DNA of 64,000 nt from an uncultured Alphaproteobacteria bacterium (GCA_944392125.1 CALXVP010000005.1:1-64000), one strand, 5' to 3'. Shown: positions 32,426-42,090, counted from the stretch's first letter. The notes: generated by a model from the letters alone, not told the origin. A program made the numbers and translations.

Positions 32426-33691
32426 ATGCAATTACAGGATTTAAAAAAGAAAACGCCGGCAGAATTATTGATGTATGCCGAAGATTTGGGTGTAGAAAAC
32501 GCAACGTCTTTACGCACGCAGGATTTAATGTATGCCATATTGAAAAAACTCTCGGAATCCGAAACAACGTTATACGGTGAGGGTGTATTGGAAGTCATGC
32601 AGGACGGATTTGGATTTTTGCGTTCGCCCGAGGCAAATTATTTGGCCGGGCCGGATGATATTTATGTGGCCCCGCACCATATTAAAAAATGGGGATTGCG
32701 CACGGGGGATACGGTATCGGGTGAGATTGATGCGCCGAAAAACGGAGAGCGGTATTTTTCCCTTGCCAAAATCAATACCGTTAATTTTGAAGATCCCGAA
32801 GAATTGCGGTATCGGGTGAATTTTGATGATTTAACACCGTTGTATCCCGATAAACCGATTGTGATGGAATATGGTGACGGCAGTCCCGAGAGTATGAAAG
32901 ACTTAACGCCTCGGATTATTGATTTGGTTTGTCCGCAAGGAAAAGGGCAACGGTGTTTGATTGTTGCTCCGCCTCGGACGGGTAAAACGGTCATGCTTAA
33001 AAACATTGCTCATTCCATTGAACATAATCATCCCGAAGCGCATTTGATTATGTTGTTAATTGATGAACGCCCCGAAGAAGTGACGGATATGATTCGCTCC
33101 ATTAAGGGGGAAGTGATCAGTTCCACGTTTGATGAGCCGGCCGCGCGCCATGTGCAAGTTGCCGAAATGGTAATTGAGAAAGCAAAACGGTTGGTGGAAC
33201 ATAAAAAAGACGTGATTATTTTATTGGATTCCATTACGCGTTTATCCAGAGCCTATAATACGGTGATTCCGAGTTCGGGAAAAGTGTTGACGGGCGGTGT
33301 GGATGCCAATGCGTTGCAACGGCCGAAACGGTTTTTCGGCGCGGCTCGGAATGTGGAAGAGGGGGGCTCGCTCACGATTTTCGGCACGGCCTTAATTGAA
33401 ACGGGGTCGCGTATGGATGAAGTGATTTTTGAAGAGTTTAAAGGAACGGGTAATTCCGAAATTATTTTAGACCGTAAAGTATCGGATAAACGAATATTCC
33501 CCGCGATTGACATCATTAAATCGGGCACGCGCAACGAAGAACTTTTGGTGGATAAAAACAAATTGCCGAAAATGTGGATTTTGCGCCGTATTTTGATGCC
33601 GATGGGGGTAACGGATTCCATGGAATTTTTAATGGATAAATTGCGTCAAAGCAAAACGAACGCCGAATTTTTTGAAAGTATGAATCAATAA
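32426..33691 (+). CDS. rho: Transcription termination factor Rho
   Basis: 421 residues, full length. It has a Rho N-terminal helical domain ([20 protein letters not shown]), a cold-shock RNA-binding domain ([20 protein letters not shown]), the RecA-like motor with Walker [10 protein letters not shown], the Q-loop/R-loop region ([20 protein letters not shown]) and [12 protein letters not shown]. Rho is the hexameric RNA helicase that ends unstructured transcripts. The Walker A loop has R-T where K-A is usual in E. coli. AGGTG lies before the ATG. It is divergent from the SucCD-like pair. Confidence 0.96.
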   Translation: MQLQDLKKKTPAELLMYAEDLGVENATSLRTQDLMYAILKKLSESETTLYGEGVLEVMQDGFGFLRSPEANYLAGPDDIYVAPHHIKKWGLRTGDTVSGEIDAPKNGERYFSLAKINTVNFEDPEELRYRVNFDDLTPLYPDKPIVMEYGDGSPESMKDLTPRIIDLVCPQGKGQRCLIVAPPRTGKTVMLKNIAHSIEHNHPEAHLIMLLIDERPEEVTDMIRSIKGEVISSTFDEPAARHVQVAEMVIEKAKRLVEHKKDVIILLDSITRLSRAYNTVIPSSGKVLTGGVDANALQRPKRFFGAARNVEEGGSLTIFGTALIETGSRMDEVIFEEFKGTGNSEIILDRKVSDKRIFPAIDIIKSGTRNEELLVDKNKLPKMWILRRILMPMGVTDSMEFLMDKLRQSKTNAEFFESMNQ

Positions 33692-34038
33692 AACGCGCAA
33701 TTTGCGATGCGTTATAGTGCGAGCGGGCGGTTGTGATTCGCTCGGCGCGAGTCGGTTGTTGCCGTAATATCATCGGTTATTATTATCATACCAAGCGGTT
33801 TGTCGGCACTTATCAGCCATCGGTGTTGGGTGGATCATAGTGCAAAGATAACGCCAAAGCACACATCTGTTTCAAATGGGGTATGCCATCAAAAGCGAAT
33901 GGTTGTGCCAAACGTAGCGGATATAGAGTTTATCAGATAGATATTATCACGCCATATTATCGAACGACAGGAATAACAAGATAAACGTGAGATGACGGCA
34001 CAAACAATCATAAAATTTGATTTTTGTGTGTTTTTTAC
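33692..34038. other. Intergenic between rho and rpsP, no gene seen
   Basis: No convincing reading frame. Small GC-rich hairpins lie just after rho (AACGC/GCGTT around 33692-33712; CGAGCG/CGCTCG at 33720-33725 and 33739-33744), neither with a T tract. The rest is unstructured to my eye. Confidence 0.5.
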
Positions 34039-34067
34039 TTGACTTAACAGATTCTTAATGATATAAG
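34039..34067 (+). promoter_or_regulatory. Promoter of the rpsP-rimM-trmD-rplS operon
   Basis: TTGACT at 34039-34044, 17-bp spacer, TATAAG at 34062-34067. Confidence 0.68.
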
Positions 34068-34206
34068 GAAACATCTTTCATAAACTGAAATGCGTTTTTC
34101 AGTCTCCAAGGAGATACATCAATCCGCGATGGTTCGTGCATTGGTGCAAAACGCGTATTTCGGTTTTTGAACGGTAAATAAGACAAGAAAGAAAGGAAAA
34201 AAATAA
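34068..34206 (+). promoter_or_regulatory. Structured 5' leader of rpsP
   Basis: About 130 nt of leader. It starts with two hairpins: ACTGAAA/TTTCAGT (34084-34090 with 34097-34103) and TCTCC/GGAGA (34103-34107 with 34110-34114). The second can sequester its GGAG. A plausible site for autoregulation; no factor can be named. Confidence 0.4.
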
Positions 34207-34605
34207 ATGTCAGTACGTATTCGTTTAGCCCGTGGGGGTTCTAAAAAACGTCCGGTTCATAAAATCGTTGTTGCCGATAAACGGGCACCGCGTGACGGTC
34301 GTTTCATTGAAGCTTTGGGATTTTATAATCCGTTGTTGCCGAAAGATCATGCCGATGCATTGCGTGTGAACGCCGAATCCGCCAAAAAATGGATGGCTCA
34401 AGGGGCAGAATTAACAGAACGTGTGCAAAAATTATTTGCCATTCTCGGGTTAGCAGAAAAACCGGCCATTCGTGAACAGCCGAAAAAATCGGCTCCGAAA
34501 GCCAAAGCACAAGAACGTATGAAAGAAGCTCAAGAAAAAGCCGAAGCCGCTCGCGCAGCCGCCGAAGCCGAAGCAGCCGCTTCTGAAACAGCGTCGGCCG
34601 AATAG
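34207..34605 (+). CDS. rpsP: 30S ribosomal protein S16
   Basis: 132 residues. The first ~80 are standard S16 ([33 protein letters not shown]), which binds 16S rRNA early in 30S assembly. A ~45-residue Ala/Lys/Glu-rich tail follows ([20 protein letters not shown]), as is frequent in Alphaproteobacteria. The start has GAAAGGAAAA upstream. First gene of the rpsP-rimM-trmD-rplS operon, with rimM 10 bases downstream. Confidence 0.96.
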   Translation: MSVRIRLARGGSKKRPVHKIVVADKRAPRDGRFIEALGFYNPLLPKDHADALRVNAESAKKWMAQGAELTERVQKLFAILGLAEKPAIREQPKKSAPKAKAQERMKEAQEKAEAARAAAEAEAAASETASAE

Positions 34606-34615
34606 GAGATAAGAA

Positions 34616-35131
34616 ATGTCCCAACTCGTCTGCGTCGGTCAAATTATCAATGTTCACGGGATTAAAGGTGCGATTAAAATAAAATCGTATCTGACGAACC
34701 CGATGGATATTGATTCATTCGGACCTGTCACGGATAAGCAGGAAAAACAAATATTTCACTTAAAGGCACATAGCCAAAAACAAGGGATTGTATTGGCGTC
34801 TGTTAAAGGCGTGAACGATAGAACAACCGCCGAGGCTTTAAAAGGAATGTATTTATACGTCAATCGGGCGCAGTTGCCGGAATCTAAATCAGACGAGTAT
34901 TACTACTGTGATTTAGTCGGATTAACGGTGATGCGTGGCGATAAAGTTTTCGGAACGGTGGAATCGGTTGAAAATTTCGGTGCCGGAGATATTGTGAATA
35001 TCAAATTAACAAACGGCAAAGTTTACCCGTTTGATTTTTCGGATGCAACGTTTCCCGTTGTGTCAATCGCGGAAAAGAAAATGGAAATTTGTTTGCCGGC
35101 GGGAATGGAGGAAGTGATACATGAAGATTAA
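34616..35131 (+). CDS. rimM: Ribosome maturation factor RimM
   Basis: 171 residues. An N-terminal RimM barrel (VCVGQIINVHGIKGAIKIKS) is followed by a PRC-barrel domain (YYYCDLVGLTVMRGDKVFGT, VSIAEKKMEICLPAGMEE). RimM binds S19 and assists maturation of the 30S head. A GGAGATAAGAA box precedes the start. Its end overlaps trmD by 11 bases, so translation is coupled. Confidence 0.93.
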   Translation: MSQLVCVGQIINVHGIKGAIKIKSYLTNPMDIDSFGPVTDKQEKQIFHLKAHSQKQGIVLASVKGVNDRTTAEALKGMYLYVNRAQLPESKSDEYYYCDLVGLTVMRGDKVFGTVESVENFGAGDIVNIKLTNGKVYPFDFSDATFPVVSIAEKKMEICLPAGMEEVIHED

Positions 35132-35810
35132 TGTGTTAACACTTTATCCCGAAATGTTTCCCGGATTTTTGGGGTATTCATTAGCCGGCAAAGCGTTGGC
35201 CGAACAGAAGTATCAGCTGAATGTTGTGAATATTCGTGATTTTGCAACGGATAATTATAAATCAGTGGATGATACGCCGTTTGGGGGCGGTGCGGGAATG
35301 ATTATGAAACCCGATGTATTGGATTCGGCAATCAAAGCCACTTATTCGCAGGGCGATATCTATTATTTATCACCGCGCGGAGAAGTTTTTAATCAAAAAA
35401 CGGCACACGCTTTTGCGCAAAAAGATGAAATGACGTTTATTTGCGGACGATTCGAAGGGATTGACGAACGTATTCTTGAAAAATGGCAGATAAAAGAGAT
35501 AAGTATCGGAGATTTCGTGCTTTCGGGCGGAGAGCCTGCTCTTTTAACCATGTTGGATGCGGTCATTCGGTTATTACCGTCAGTAATGGGGAACAAACAA
35601 TCCATGAGCGAGGAAAGTTTTGAAAACGGATTATTGGAATATCCGCAATATACAAAGCCTCAAAATTGGGAAGGACGTTTGGTTCCCGATGTTCTTGTAT
35701 CCGGGCATCATGCCAAAATCAATGCATGGCGTTTGGAACAATCAATCGCATTAACCAAAACAAGAAGACCAGACTTGTGGACAAGTTATCTGGCTCAAAA
35801 AAAAGATTAA
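35121..35810 (+). CDS. trmD: tRNA (guanine37-N1)-methyltransferase
   Basis: 229 residues. A SPOUT-fold enzyme that methylates G37 next to the anticodon using SAM, preventing +1 frameshifts. Seen are MKINVLTLYPEMFPGFLGYS, the DDTPFGGGAGM loop, FICGRFEGIDERI and the knot segment EISIGDFVLSGGEPA with catalytic Asp. The C-terminal DNA/tRNA-binding helix region ends in RRPDLW. It overlaps rimM and is followed 14 bases later by rplS. Confidence 0.96.
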   Translation: MKINVLTLYPEMFPGFLGYSLAGKALAEQKYQLNVVNIRDFATDNYKSVDDTPFGGGAGMIMKPDVLDSAIKATYSQGDIYYLSPRGEVFNQKTAHAFAQKDEMTFICGRFEGIDERILEKWQIKEISIGDFVLSGGEPALLTMLDAVIRLLPSVMGNKQSMSEESFENGLLEYPQYTKPQNWEGRLVPDVLVSGHHAKINAWRLEQSIALTKTRRPDLWTSYLAQKKD

Positions 35811-35824
35811 GAAAGGAATAAAAA

Positions 35825-36196
35825 ATGAACTTAATTAAAGAATTAGAAAACGAACAAATTGCCAAACTCGGCAAAACGGTTCCTGATTTCAAAGCCGGCG
35901 ATACAGTGCGGGTTATGTATAAAATCGTTGAAGATAAAGGCCGTGAACGGTTGCAAGCGTATGAAGGTGTTTGCATTGCTCGTCACAATGATGGATTAAA
36001 TTCATCTTGCGTTATTCGCAAAATTTCATTCGGCGAAGGGGTGGAAAGAATTTTCCCGATTTATTCTCCGAACGTTGCCAGCATTGAAGTGGTGCGTCGC
36101 GGTAAAGTTGTGCGCTCCAAAATCTACTACTTGCGCAACCTGTTTGGTAAAAAAGCTCGTATTGCGGAAGATAAGGCAATGGATAACGAAGATTAA
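35825..36196 (+). CDS. rplS: 50S ribosomal protein L19
   Basis: 123 residues, normal length. It matches L19 throughout: [53 protein letters not shown] and [16 protein letters not shown]19 sits at the 30S-50S interface. Last gene of the operon; a strong intrinsic terminator begins 17 bases after the stop. Confidence 0.97.
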   Translation: MNLIKELENEQIAKLGKTVPDFKAGDTVRVMYKIVEDKGRERLQAYEGVCIARHNDGLNSSCVIRKISFGEGVERIFPIYSPNVASIEVVRRGKVVRSKIYYLRNLFGKKARIAEDKAMDNED

Positions 36197-36212
36197 TTCG
36201 TGTTTACCGTTC

Positions 36213-36246
36213 AAAAACACCTGCTGTTTCGGCAGGTGTTTTTTTT
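36213..36246 (+). terminator. Intrinsic terminator of the rpsP operon
   Basis: AAAACACCTGC pairs with GCAGGTGTTTT (11 bp) and continues into a T run. Confidence 0.9.
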
Positions 36247-36352
36247 GCCTTATTGCTTGCTTGGTTTTAAGTGAGAGGTTACTTACCTTATCATAACTCG
36301 GCGAAATGAGTACTATTTTGTCCAACGAACAATATGTTAATTCAAAAAATAG

Positions 36353-36381
36353 TTGACAATAAAATAGACGCGTGATAGTAT
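36353..36381 (+). promoter_or_regulatory. Promoter of the 36434 gene
   Basis: TTGACA at 36353-36358, 17-bp spacer, TAGTAT at 36376-36381. Confidence 0.65.
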
Positions 36382-36433
36382 TACGCCATAGTCGCTCAAA
36401 ATGGCTATCATAAATGATAAAACAGGAGAAAAT

Positions 36434-37096
36434 ATGCAAAAATCATTCAATTTGTCCGAAGCTGAAAAGCGAATGGAAAATGAACCGGACATTATTAATG
36501 TTGAAGTTCAAGTATTAGATGCAGACCCGATTTCACGTGATGAACTGGAACGCAAGGTGCAGAAAATACGGGAGGGAATTACATTCCAAGAATATTATCA
36601 TGAACATATTGTTCATGATGTAATGCGCGTGGCCTATCAAAATGATGATGTGCGCTTAGCTCGGATTTGTTATGAATGCGAACCGAACTCCTTGTATTTT
36701 ACTTACAGTAAAAACGGTAAAGAAAAATCTATGCTGGCTGTTGCGTTAGAGGGACAAAGGGAAAACTTGTATAATTATATTTTGGATCGCACGGATTGGA
36801 CGGTTGCCGACCACAGAGCAGAGTTTATCAAAAACATATATCCCAATAAAAAAATGGGAACGCCTGCCATGCAAGCAAAAACAAAAAGTATTCAATCCGA
36901 AATTTTTCGGTTGGAAAGAGTGGCCCGCCAAACGGAACGTCTTTTGAATGCCGGAGAGAGAAACAAGAAAGCGGCGGAATTGATACAATTACGCGCCGAA
37001 TTTGCAACATCGCAGGCAAAATCCGTTTGTCCGGACGTGAAGCAACGGTTAAATTGGCGTAAAGCAATTCTGGAACATTTTAAGCGCCAGAGATAA
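36434..37096 (+). CDS. Hypothetical protein, possibly ankyrin-like
   Basis: 220 residues, no signal peptide or membrane segment. The middle (VMRVAYQNDDVRLARICYEC through SMLAVALEGQRENLYNYILD) has the helix-turn-helix spacing of degenerate ankyrin repeats. The C-terminal ~70 residues are highly charged and likely coiled coil (IQSEIFRLERVARQTERLLN). An in-frame ATG at 36401 exists, but ATG 36434 has an AGGAGA box at ideal distance. It has its own promoter and terminator, so it is a single-gene unit. Not recognised as a named family. With the ankyrin gene at 2266 it may be an interaction protein. Confidence 0.65.
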   Translation: MQKSFNLSEAEKRMENEPDIINVEVQVLDADPISRDELERKVQKIREGITFQEYYHEHIVHDVMRVAYQNDDVRLARICYECEPNSLYFTYSKNGKEKSMLAVALEGQRENLYNYILDRTDWTVADHRAEFIKNIYPNKKMGTPAMQAKTKSIQSEIFRLERVARQTERLLNAGERNKKAAELIQLRAEFATSQAKSVCPDVKQRLNWRKAILEHFKRQR

Positions 37097-37134
37097 GCCG
37101 TTTTTTGGCATGATAAGTCGGAATTATATAAAGT

Positions 37135-37170
37135 TAAAACGCCGAGAAAAAATTTTTTCGGCGTTTTTTT
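37135..37170 (+). terminator. Intrinsic terminator of the 36434 gene
   Basis: AAAACGCCGA pairs with TCGGCGTTTT around an A/T-rich inner stretch that is itself self-complementary, then a T run. Confidence 0.88.
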
Positions 37171-37483
37171 GCAGGCAATTTGTTTTATAACGGTATAGTT
37201 CGGCAATTCAATCGGTGAATGAAAATCAATATCACGTGGCGGAACGGAAGAAAAGGATTTTGCATGTGCCAAAATTGAGACGAAAACTGAAAATCAAGGG
37301 GGGAGTAAAATATATGTTGCTCATCGTGCAAATGAAATTGTAAGTCGTGTGGGAAAGTCCTCCATTATGATATGCGCTGTGTGCAGAAAGCGCAGAAATT
37401 TTGGCTTATCCGATTGTTGGGCGTCGGCAAGACGGTTTGGCTGGAGATAACGCCTTATATTTGGGAATACAATTCTAAAAAAA
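37171..37483. other. Intergenic, no gene seen
   Basis: Between two convergent units I find only very short frames (a 9-codon ORF after a GGGGGGAG box near 37313) and nothing I can support as a gene. Confidence 0.5.
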
Positions 37484-37527
37484 GCAAAAATAAAAAGTGC
37501 CGGCGCATAAGATTCCGACACTTTTTT
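37484..37527 (-). terminator. Terminator of glgA-ddh
   Basis: On the minus strand AAAAGTGTCGG and CCGGCACTTTT form a stem with one mismatch, followed by TTTTTATTTTTGC. It also has a T run on the plus strand, so it could work in both directions. Confidence 0.65.
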
Positions 37528-37576
37528 GCATTCTGATACAATCGTTTATTATACCAAACAAATTGAAAGTTTTCGA

Positions 37577-38488
37577 TTAGTAGCCTTCCAATTTTTCCTC
37601 AATCGTATTACCGGGTAAATACTCAATAATCGGGCGTTCAATAAAAGTATAAACGCCATATTCTTCTTTATTATAAGCACTCATACAAGCGCGTGCGGAG
37701 GCAACCATAATGTTCGCCGTAAATTCGGGATTGATACCTTCAACCGTATAGACTTGATTCACTTCCATTCCCGTGCGCTCAATCGTTGCCGAGTGATGCA
37801 ATGTGTTATAAGGTTGAATGCTTTTCACGGGCAGAATTTCCGTCGGGTCCATTTTAAAATACGGATCAGCCAAAATGGCTTTTCTGATTTCCTCTAAATT
37901 TGCATCTTTTTCAAGTTCAATATAGACGCGCCGTTTTTGCTTGCCGCGCCCGTTTGCAAGTGTCAACGCCACGGCATCTTTAACGCCTTTAAAGGATTTA
38001 ACCTGCACCGTGTGTCCCATACTGCGACCGCCCTTTTCGCCCCCGAAAGTTGTTGTGGTGTGTCCCGTTAATGAAACAACTTTCATCAATGCCCGCACAA
38101 GCGAGTCGGTGCCCGGATCCCATCCGGCCGACATAATGGAAACAACTTTTTTCACTTTGGCCGTAACATCTAATTCTCGGCGTAATCCGGCAATACGTTG
38201 ATGTTCGTCAAAACTGTCAACCGTGCATATCCCCAGTGCGTGATATTCTTTAATGCGTTGCGGTACTTCCCGTGACGGAATACAGAGCAAGGCAACATCC
38301 ACGTTTTTGAGCTTTGTAATATCAGAGACCACAATCGTATTTTCCAAATCGGGATCATCCCCGTGCGCGATAGACGAGGCACGACGAACAACGCCTGCCA
38401 AAACCATATCCGAACATTCGGATATAGCGCGTTTACACGCTCTGCCGATATTTCCCCACCCCACGATTGCCACTGATATTTTTTGCAT
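37577..38488 (-). CDS. ddh: meso-Diaminopimelate D-dehydrogenase
   Basis: 303 residues. An N-terminal NADP Rossmann motif VAIVGWGNIGRACKRAI is followed by VDVALLCIPS, CTVDSFDEHQRI, SAGWDPGTDSLVRALM, GHTVQVKSFKGVKDAVALTL and C-terminal GINPEFTANIMVASARA, the pattern of Ddh. The enzyme makes meso-DAP from tetrahydrodipicolinate in one NADPH-dependent step, bypassing the acyl branches used by most proteobacteria. meso-DAP feeds peptidoglycan and lysine. The ATG overlaps the glgA stop (TAATG), so ddh is translated from the glgA transcript, an unusual pairing. Confidence 0.88.
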   Translation of the reverse strand: MQKISVAIVGWGNIGRACKRAISECSDMVLAGVVRRASSIAHGDDPDLENTIVVSDITKLKNVDVALLCIPSREVPQRIKEYHALGICTVDSFDEHQRIAGLRRELDVTAKVKKVVSIMSAGWDPGTDSLVRALMKVVSLTGHTTTTFGGEKGGRSMGHTVQVKSFKGVKDAVALTLANGRGKQKRRVYIELEKDANLEEIRKAILADPYFKMDPTEILPVKSIQPYNTLHHSATIERTGMEVNQVYTVEGINPEFTANIMVASARACMSAYNKEEYGVYTFIERPIIEYLPGNTIEEKLEGY

Positions 38489-39969
38489 TAGTAGACTCCT
38501 GCCATTTTGCTATATAAATTTTTATAATCCATGGAGGATTTATTCCATGAATAGTTTTGTTTCATTGCCATTTTCCGCATCATGCGGATATGTTCGGGAC
38601 GGTCAAAATACGTTGCGTTTGCCCACCCGATTGTATTATACAGCGCCCGAGATGAAATGTCATGAAACTTAAATCCCGTCCCGACACCGTATTGTTCATT
38701 ATAATTCAAAATCGTATCTTCCAAACCACCCGTTGCGCGTCCGACGGGTAAAGCACCATACGTTTGGCTGACCATCTGTTTTAACCCACACGGCTCATAA
38801 ATAGATGGAACAAGTGAAAAATCAGCCCCTGCATCCATTAAATGCTCCGTTTCGCCCTCAAAGCCGATATGCACACCGATTTTGCCGGGATACTTTTTCG
38901 GAAGCGAATCAAAGTAATCTTGAATCCAACCATCGCCGTTGCCCATAATCACGAACTGACATTCCATCGTATTCAATACCGGCTCAATACAATCGGAAAG
39001 CATTTTGACGCCTTTTTGCTCTGTTAAGCGCACGGCCATGGAGAAAATCGGTTTTTCCGTTGAGCTCAAGTGAAACCGATTGACTAATTCTTTCTTGTTT
39101 TGGGCTTTGCCTTCATCCGAACTATCCCATGTATATTGATGCGGAATCACAATATCCTTTTGCGGATTCCACATTTGTGTATCAATGCCGTTTAAAATGC
39201 CGACCAAATCACCTTGCCGTTCACGCAACATAAAATCCAAACCGGCACCGTATTCGGGTGTAAGAATTTCCCGTGCATAGTTCGGCGAAACCGTATTGAG
39301 TTTATCGGCAAAACGAATGCCCCCTTTCAGCAGGTTAATTCTGCCGTAATCTTCAAATGCACCGGCATTAAAATCAGCCCAATCAACTTTGGCGTAGGGT
39401 ACAACATCGGCCCCGTATTTCCCTTGATAAGGCAAATTATGGAGTGTTAATAAACTTCTGGTATTTGCGAAAAACGGATCGTGGTCATGCTTTAAATAAT
39501 AGGGAGCCAAAGCTGTTTGCCAATCGTGCACATGGACAACGTCCGGCCGGAAATTTAAATCTTTGGCCGTTTGAAGGGCTGCCCGCGTAAAGAATGAATA
39601 GCGGTAAGCATTATCCCAGTATTCCGTATGGGTATTGCAGTCATCATACAACCCGTGTTGGCGATAAATCGGGCGACCGAAGTATTTGTTAAATTCAATG
39701 AAATATGTTTCAACACCTTTCACGAAGTTTGATTGATGAACGCTGAAAAATTCCTGACAGTTTCCCATATTAACGCAATTTCCCTGCATTCGTGGGAAAA
39801 GGCCGTATTTTTGATAGTCAATGGATGAATAAAGCGGAATGATAACCTTAACGTTTACCCCGTGTTCGGTAGCCAGAGACTTCGGCAAAGCCCCCACAAC
39901 ATCACCCAAACCGCCGGTTTTAATAAACGGTGTCATTTCACTTGCGATAAACAAAATATTTTGTGCCAT
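38488..39969 (-). CDS. glgA: Glycogen synthase (ADP-glucose, GT5)
   Basis: 493 residues, full length GT5. The ADP-glucose binding KTGGLGDV is at residues 17-24, with VVHVHDWQTALAPYYL, the inner LLTLHNLPYQGKYG, PEYGAGLDFMLRER, VRLTEQKGVKML and the C-terminal SLVPSIYEPCGLKQMVSQTYGALP-type loop (E377-like Glu) then GRATGGLEDTI. It extends alpha-1,4-glucan chains. No other glg gene is in the window. Promoter at 39998-40026; one-base overlap with ddh. Confidence 0.94.
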   Translation of the reverse strand: MAQNILFIASEMTPFIKTGGLGDVVGALPKSLATEHGVNVKVIIPLYSSIDYQKYGLFPRMQGNCVNMGNCQEFFSVHQSNFVKGVETYFIEFNKYFGRPIYRQHGLYDDCNTHTEYWDNAYRYSFFTRAALQTAKDLNFRPDVVHVHDWQTALAPYYLKHDHDPFFANTRSLLTLHNLPYQGKYGADVVPYAKVDWADFNAGAFEDYGRINLLKGGIRFADKLNTVSPNYAREILTPEYGAGLDFMLRERQGDLVGILNGIDTQMWNPQKDIVIPHQYTWDSSDEGKAQNKKELVNRFHLSSTEKPIFSMAVRLTEQKGVKMLSDCIEPVLNTMECQFVIMGNGDGWIQDYFDSLPKKYPGKIGVHIGFEGETEHLMDAGADFSLVPSIYEPCGLKQMVSQTYGALPVGRATGGLEDTILNYNEQYGVGTGFKFHDISSRALYNTIGWANATYFDRPEHIRMMRKMAMKQNYSWNKSSMDYKNLYSKMAGVY

Positions 39970-39997
39970 ATAGCCCCCCTTGGTTTAATCTGTGAGT

Positions 39998-40026
39998 ATC
40001 TTAACTGAAAAAAAAACGTGATGCAA
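39998..40026 (-). promoter_or_regulatory. Promoter of glgA-ddh
   Basis: On the minus strand: TTGCAT at 40026-40021, 17-bp spacer, TAAGAT at 40003-39998. Confidence 0.6.
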
Positions 40027-40048
40027 GTATTATTTTATTTTTTTTCAC

Positions 40049-40077
40049 TTGCTTTCGGGGCAAAAACAAGATATGCT
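40049..40077 (+). promoter_or_regulatory. Promoter of recJ
   Basis: TTGCTT at 40049-40054, 17-bp spacer, TATGCT at 40072-40077; divergent from the glgA promoter. Confidence 0.5.
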
Positions 40078-40120
40078 GAATCCGAGTAAGAAAAGAATAA
40101 ATTAAGGTTGTGAAGAGAAG

Positions 40121-41887
40121 ATGCAAGTGTTGGATGTGGAGCAGTCAATCAATGGCTGCCGGTGGATATATAAAGAGAGTGATTCAAGATTGGCTTTAAC
40201 GATACAACAACGATACGGATTACCCGAAATCGTGGCACGGATTTTAGCCTCTCGTTCCGTTTCATTAGAGAGTGTTGAAGCATTTTTAAACCCGACGCTG
40301 AAACAACACCTCCCGAATCCGTTTACCTTAAAAGATATGGAAAAAGCAGCCGAGCGCATGGCGCAGGCCGTGTTGAACGGCGAACCCATCGGCTTAATGG
40401 GCGATTACGATGTGGATGGTGCAACTTCAACGGCGCTTTTAAAAATGTTTTTGGAATCCTGCGGAATTACCACATATTGTTTTATCCCCGATCGTGAAGA
40501 CGGCTACGGCCCGAACGGGAAGAAAATGAAAGAGTTTTATGAAAAAGGGTGCCATGTGGTTGCAACGCTGGATTGCGGGACGACGGCTTTTGAACCGATT
40601 GCGGAGGGGACGGCATTAGGCTTGGATGTGATTGTTTTGGATCACCATGATGCCGATGAAACAAGATTGCCGAATGCGTATGCCGTTGTTAATCCGAAAC
40701 GATTGGATGAAGATATCAATCATCCGTGTCATTATATGGCGGCGGTGGGCGTTGTATTCCTATTTAGTGTTGCCTTGAATGCCGTATTGCGTCGCAAAGG
40801 ATTTTACCAAACGCGGGTAGAACCGAATTTGATTGAGTATTTGGATTTGGTGGCTTTCGGAACGGTGTGCGATGTCGTGAAATTACGCGGTGTGAATCGG
40901 CTGTTTGTAAAATCGGGTTTGAAGCAAATGCAAAAACGGCATAATCTGGGACTCAGCGCATTGGCCGATATGGTGAATTTATCCGAAGCGCCGACGGCTT
41001 ACCACCTCGGATATGTTTTCGGCCCGCGCATTAACGCCTGCGGGCGTGTGGGTAAGTCGGATATCGGTATGCGGTTACTCTCGTCGGATAATAAATTAAC
41101 GGCATCTCAGTTGGCACAAGAATTAGAAACCTTGAACGGCACACGTCGGGAAATAGAAACGGCTGTCTTGGCGGAAGCCATAGAGCAGGTGGAATCTCAT
41201 CCGATTGACACACCGTTTTTAGTGGTGCAGGGGAAGAATTGGCATCAGGGAGTTGTCGGAATTGTGGCCGGCCGATTGAAAGACAAATATAATTTACCCG
41301 TGTTTGCGCTCAGCATAGAAAACGGGGAGGTGAAAGGTTCTTCGCGCTCGGTGCAGGGTGTTGACTTGGGAACACTTGTGATGAATGCCATTCAACGCGG
41401 AATATTATCGCGAGGCGGTGGGCACCCGATGGCGGCCGGTTTTTCGCTGAGTGAAGAAAAATTAGATGCTTTCAAATCTTATCTGAAAGAGCAAATTAAG
41501 CCCGAAATGATTTCGGCTGATTTGTCGGCAGAAACGGTTGACGGTATTTTAACGCTCGGCGGTGTCAATGATGCCCTGATGGATGCGTTGGCAATGTTAG
41601 CACCGTTCGGCGAATCGAATCCGGAACCGCGTTTTGTATTGACGGATGTGTTGGTGACGCGAGCCAATTTACTCCGAAACGGACACGTGGCTTGCACATT
41701 ATCCGGTCGTGGCGGTAAATCAATCAACGCAATCGCTTTTCGGGCTGTGGATACGGCATTGGGGGTGCAGTTGCTTAATGAGCATCATCGCTATATGCAC
41801 GTATTGGGTGTGTTAAAGCGAGATGTGTGGCGCGGACGCTCTAAAATTCAATTTCAAATAGAAGATGCGGCCTTTGCCGATTCATAA
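40121..41887 (+). CDS. recJ: Single-strand-specific exonuclease RecJ
   Basis: 588 residues. A DHH-family 5'-3' ssDNA exonuclease acting in RecF-type recombination and mismatch repair. Visible are LMGDYDVDGATSTALL (motif I metal Asp), TLDCGTTAFEPI, VLDHHDAD (DHH motif), VNPKRLDEDINHPCHYMAAV, the DHHA1 part with GVVGIVAGRLKDKYNLPVFA and RGGGHPMAAGFSL, and the OB-fold C-terminus. AGAGAAG precedes the ATG. A terminator-like hairpin follows about 100 bases after the stop. Confidence 0.95.
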   Translation: MQVLDVEQSINGCRWIYKESDSRLALTIQQRYGLPEIVARILASRSVSLESVEAFLNPTLKQHLPNPFTLKDMEKAAERMAQAVLNGEPIGLMGDYDVDGATSTALLKMFLESCGITTYCFIPDREDGYGPNGKKMKEFYEKGCHVVATLDCGTTAFEPIAEGTALGLDVIVLDHHDADETRLPNAYAVVNPKRLDEDINHPCHYMAAVGVVFLFSVALNAVLRRKGFYQTRVEPNLIEYLDLVAFGTVCDVVKLRGVNRLFVKSGLKQMQKRHNLGLSALADMVNLSEAPTAYHLGYVFGPRINACGRVGKSDIGMRLLSSDNKLTASQLAQELETLNGTRREIETAVLAEAIEQVESHPIDTPFLVVQGKNWHQGVVGIVAGRLKDKYNLPVFALSIENGEVKGSSRSVQGVDLGTLVMNAIQRGILSRGGGHPMAAGFSLSEEKLDAFKSYLKEQIKPEMISADLSAETVDGILTLGGVNDALMDALAMLAPFGESNPEPRFVLTDVLVTRANLLRNGHVACTLSGRGGKSINAIAFRAVDTALGVQLLNEHHRYMHVLGVLKRDVWRGRSKIQFQIEDAAFADS

Positions 41888-41990
41888 TTTTTTGTGTTGG
41901 AAAATCAGCAAAATCGATGTATCATTCAACGATAGATACAAGTTTAGCTTATTGCTTTTATTTAAGAGTTGAACTATAAATTTTAAAAAT

Positions 41991-42020
41991 AAATCAGAAG
42001 TGAACTCTTTTGATTTTTTT
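41991..42020 (+). terminator. Probable terminator after recJ
   Basis: An imperfect stem (AAATCAGAAG with CTCTTTTGATTT, one bulge) followed by TTTTTTT, directly before the next promoter. Confidence 0.55.
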
Positions 42021-42021
42021 G

Positions 42022-42050
42022 TTGACAGATTAACTCCTTTTGCCTACTCT
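42022..42050 (+). promoter_or_regulatory. Promoter of the first Cys-rich gene
   Basis: TTGACA at 42022-42027, 17-bp spacer, a poor -10 TACTCT at 42045-42050. Confidence 0.45.
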
Positions 42051-42090
42051 GCGGGAGATGATGTATCCGTTTATGAAGGGGTAAATGATT

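Noticed and set aside
32165..32431. N-terminal extension of the SucC-like ORF
   Set aside because: It overlaps the rho promoter and start on the other strand and is not present in the family.
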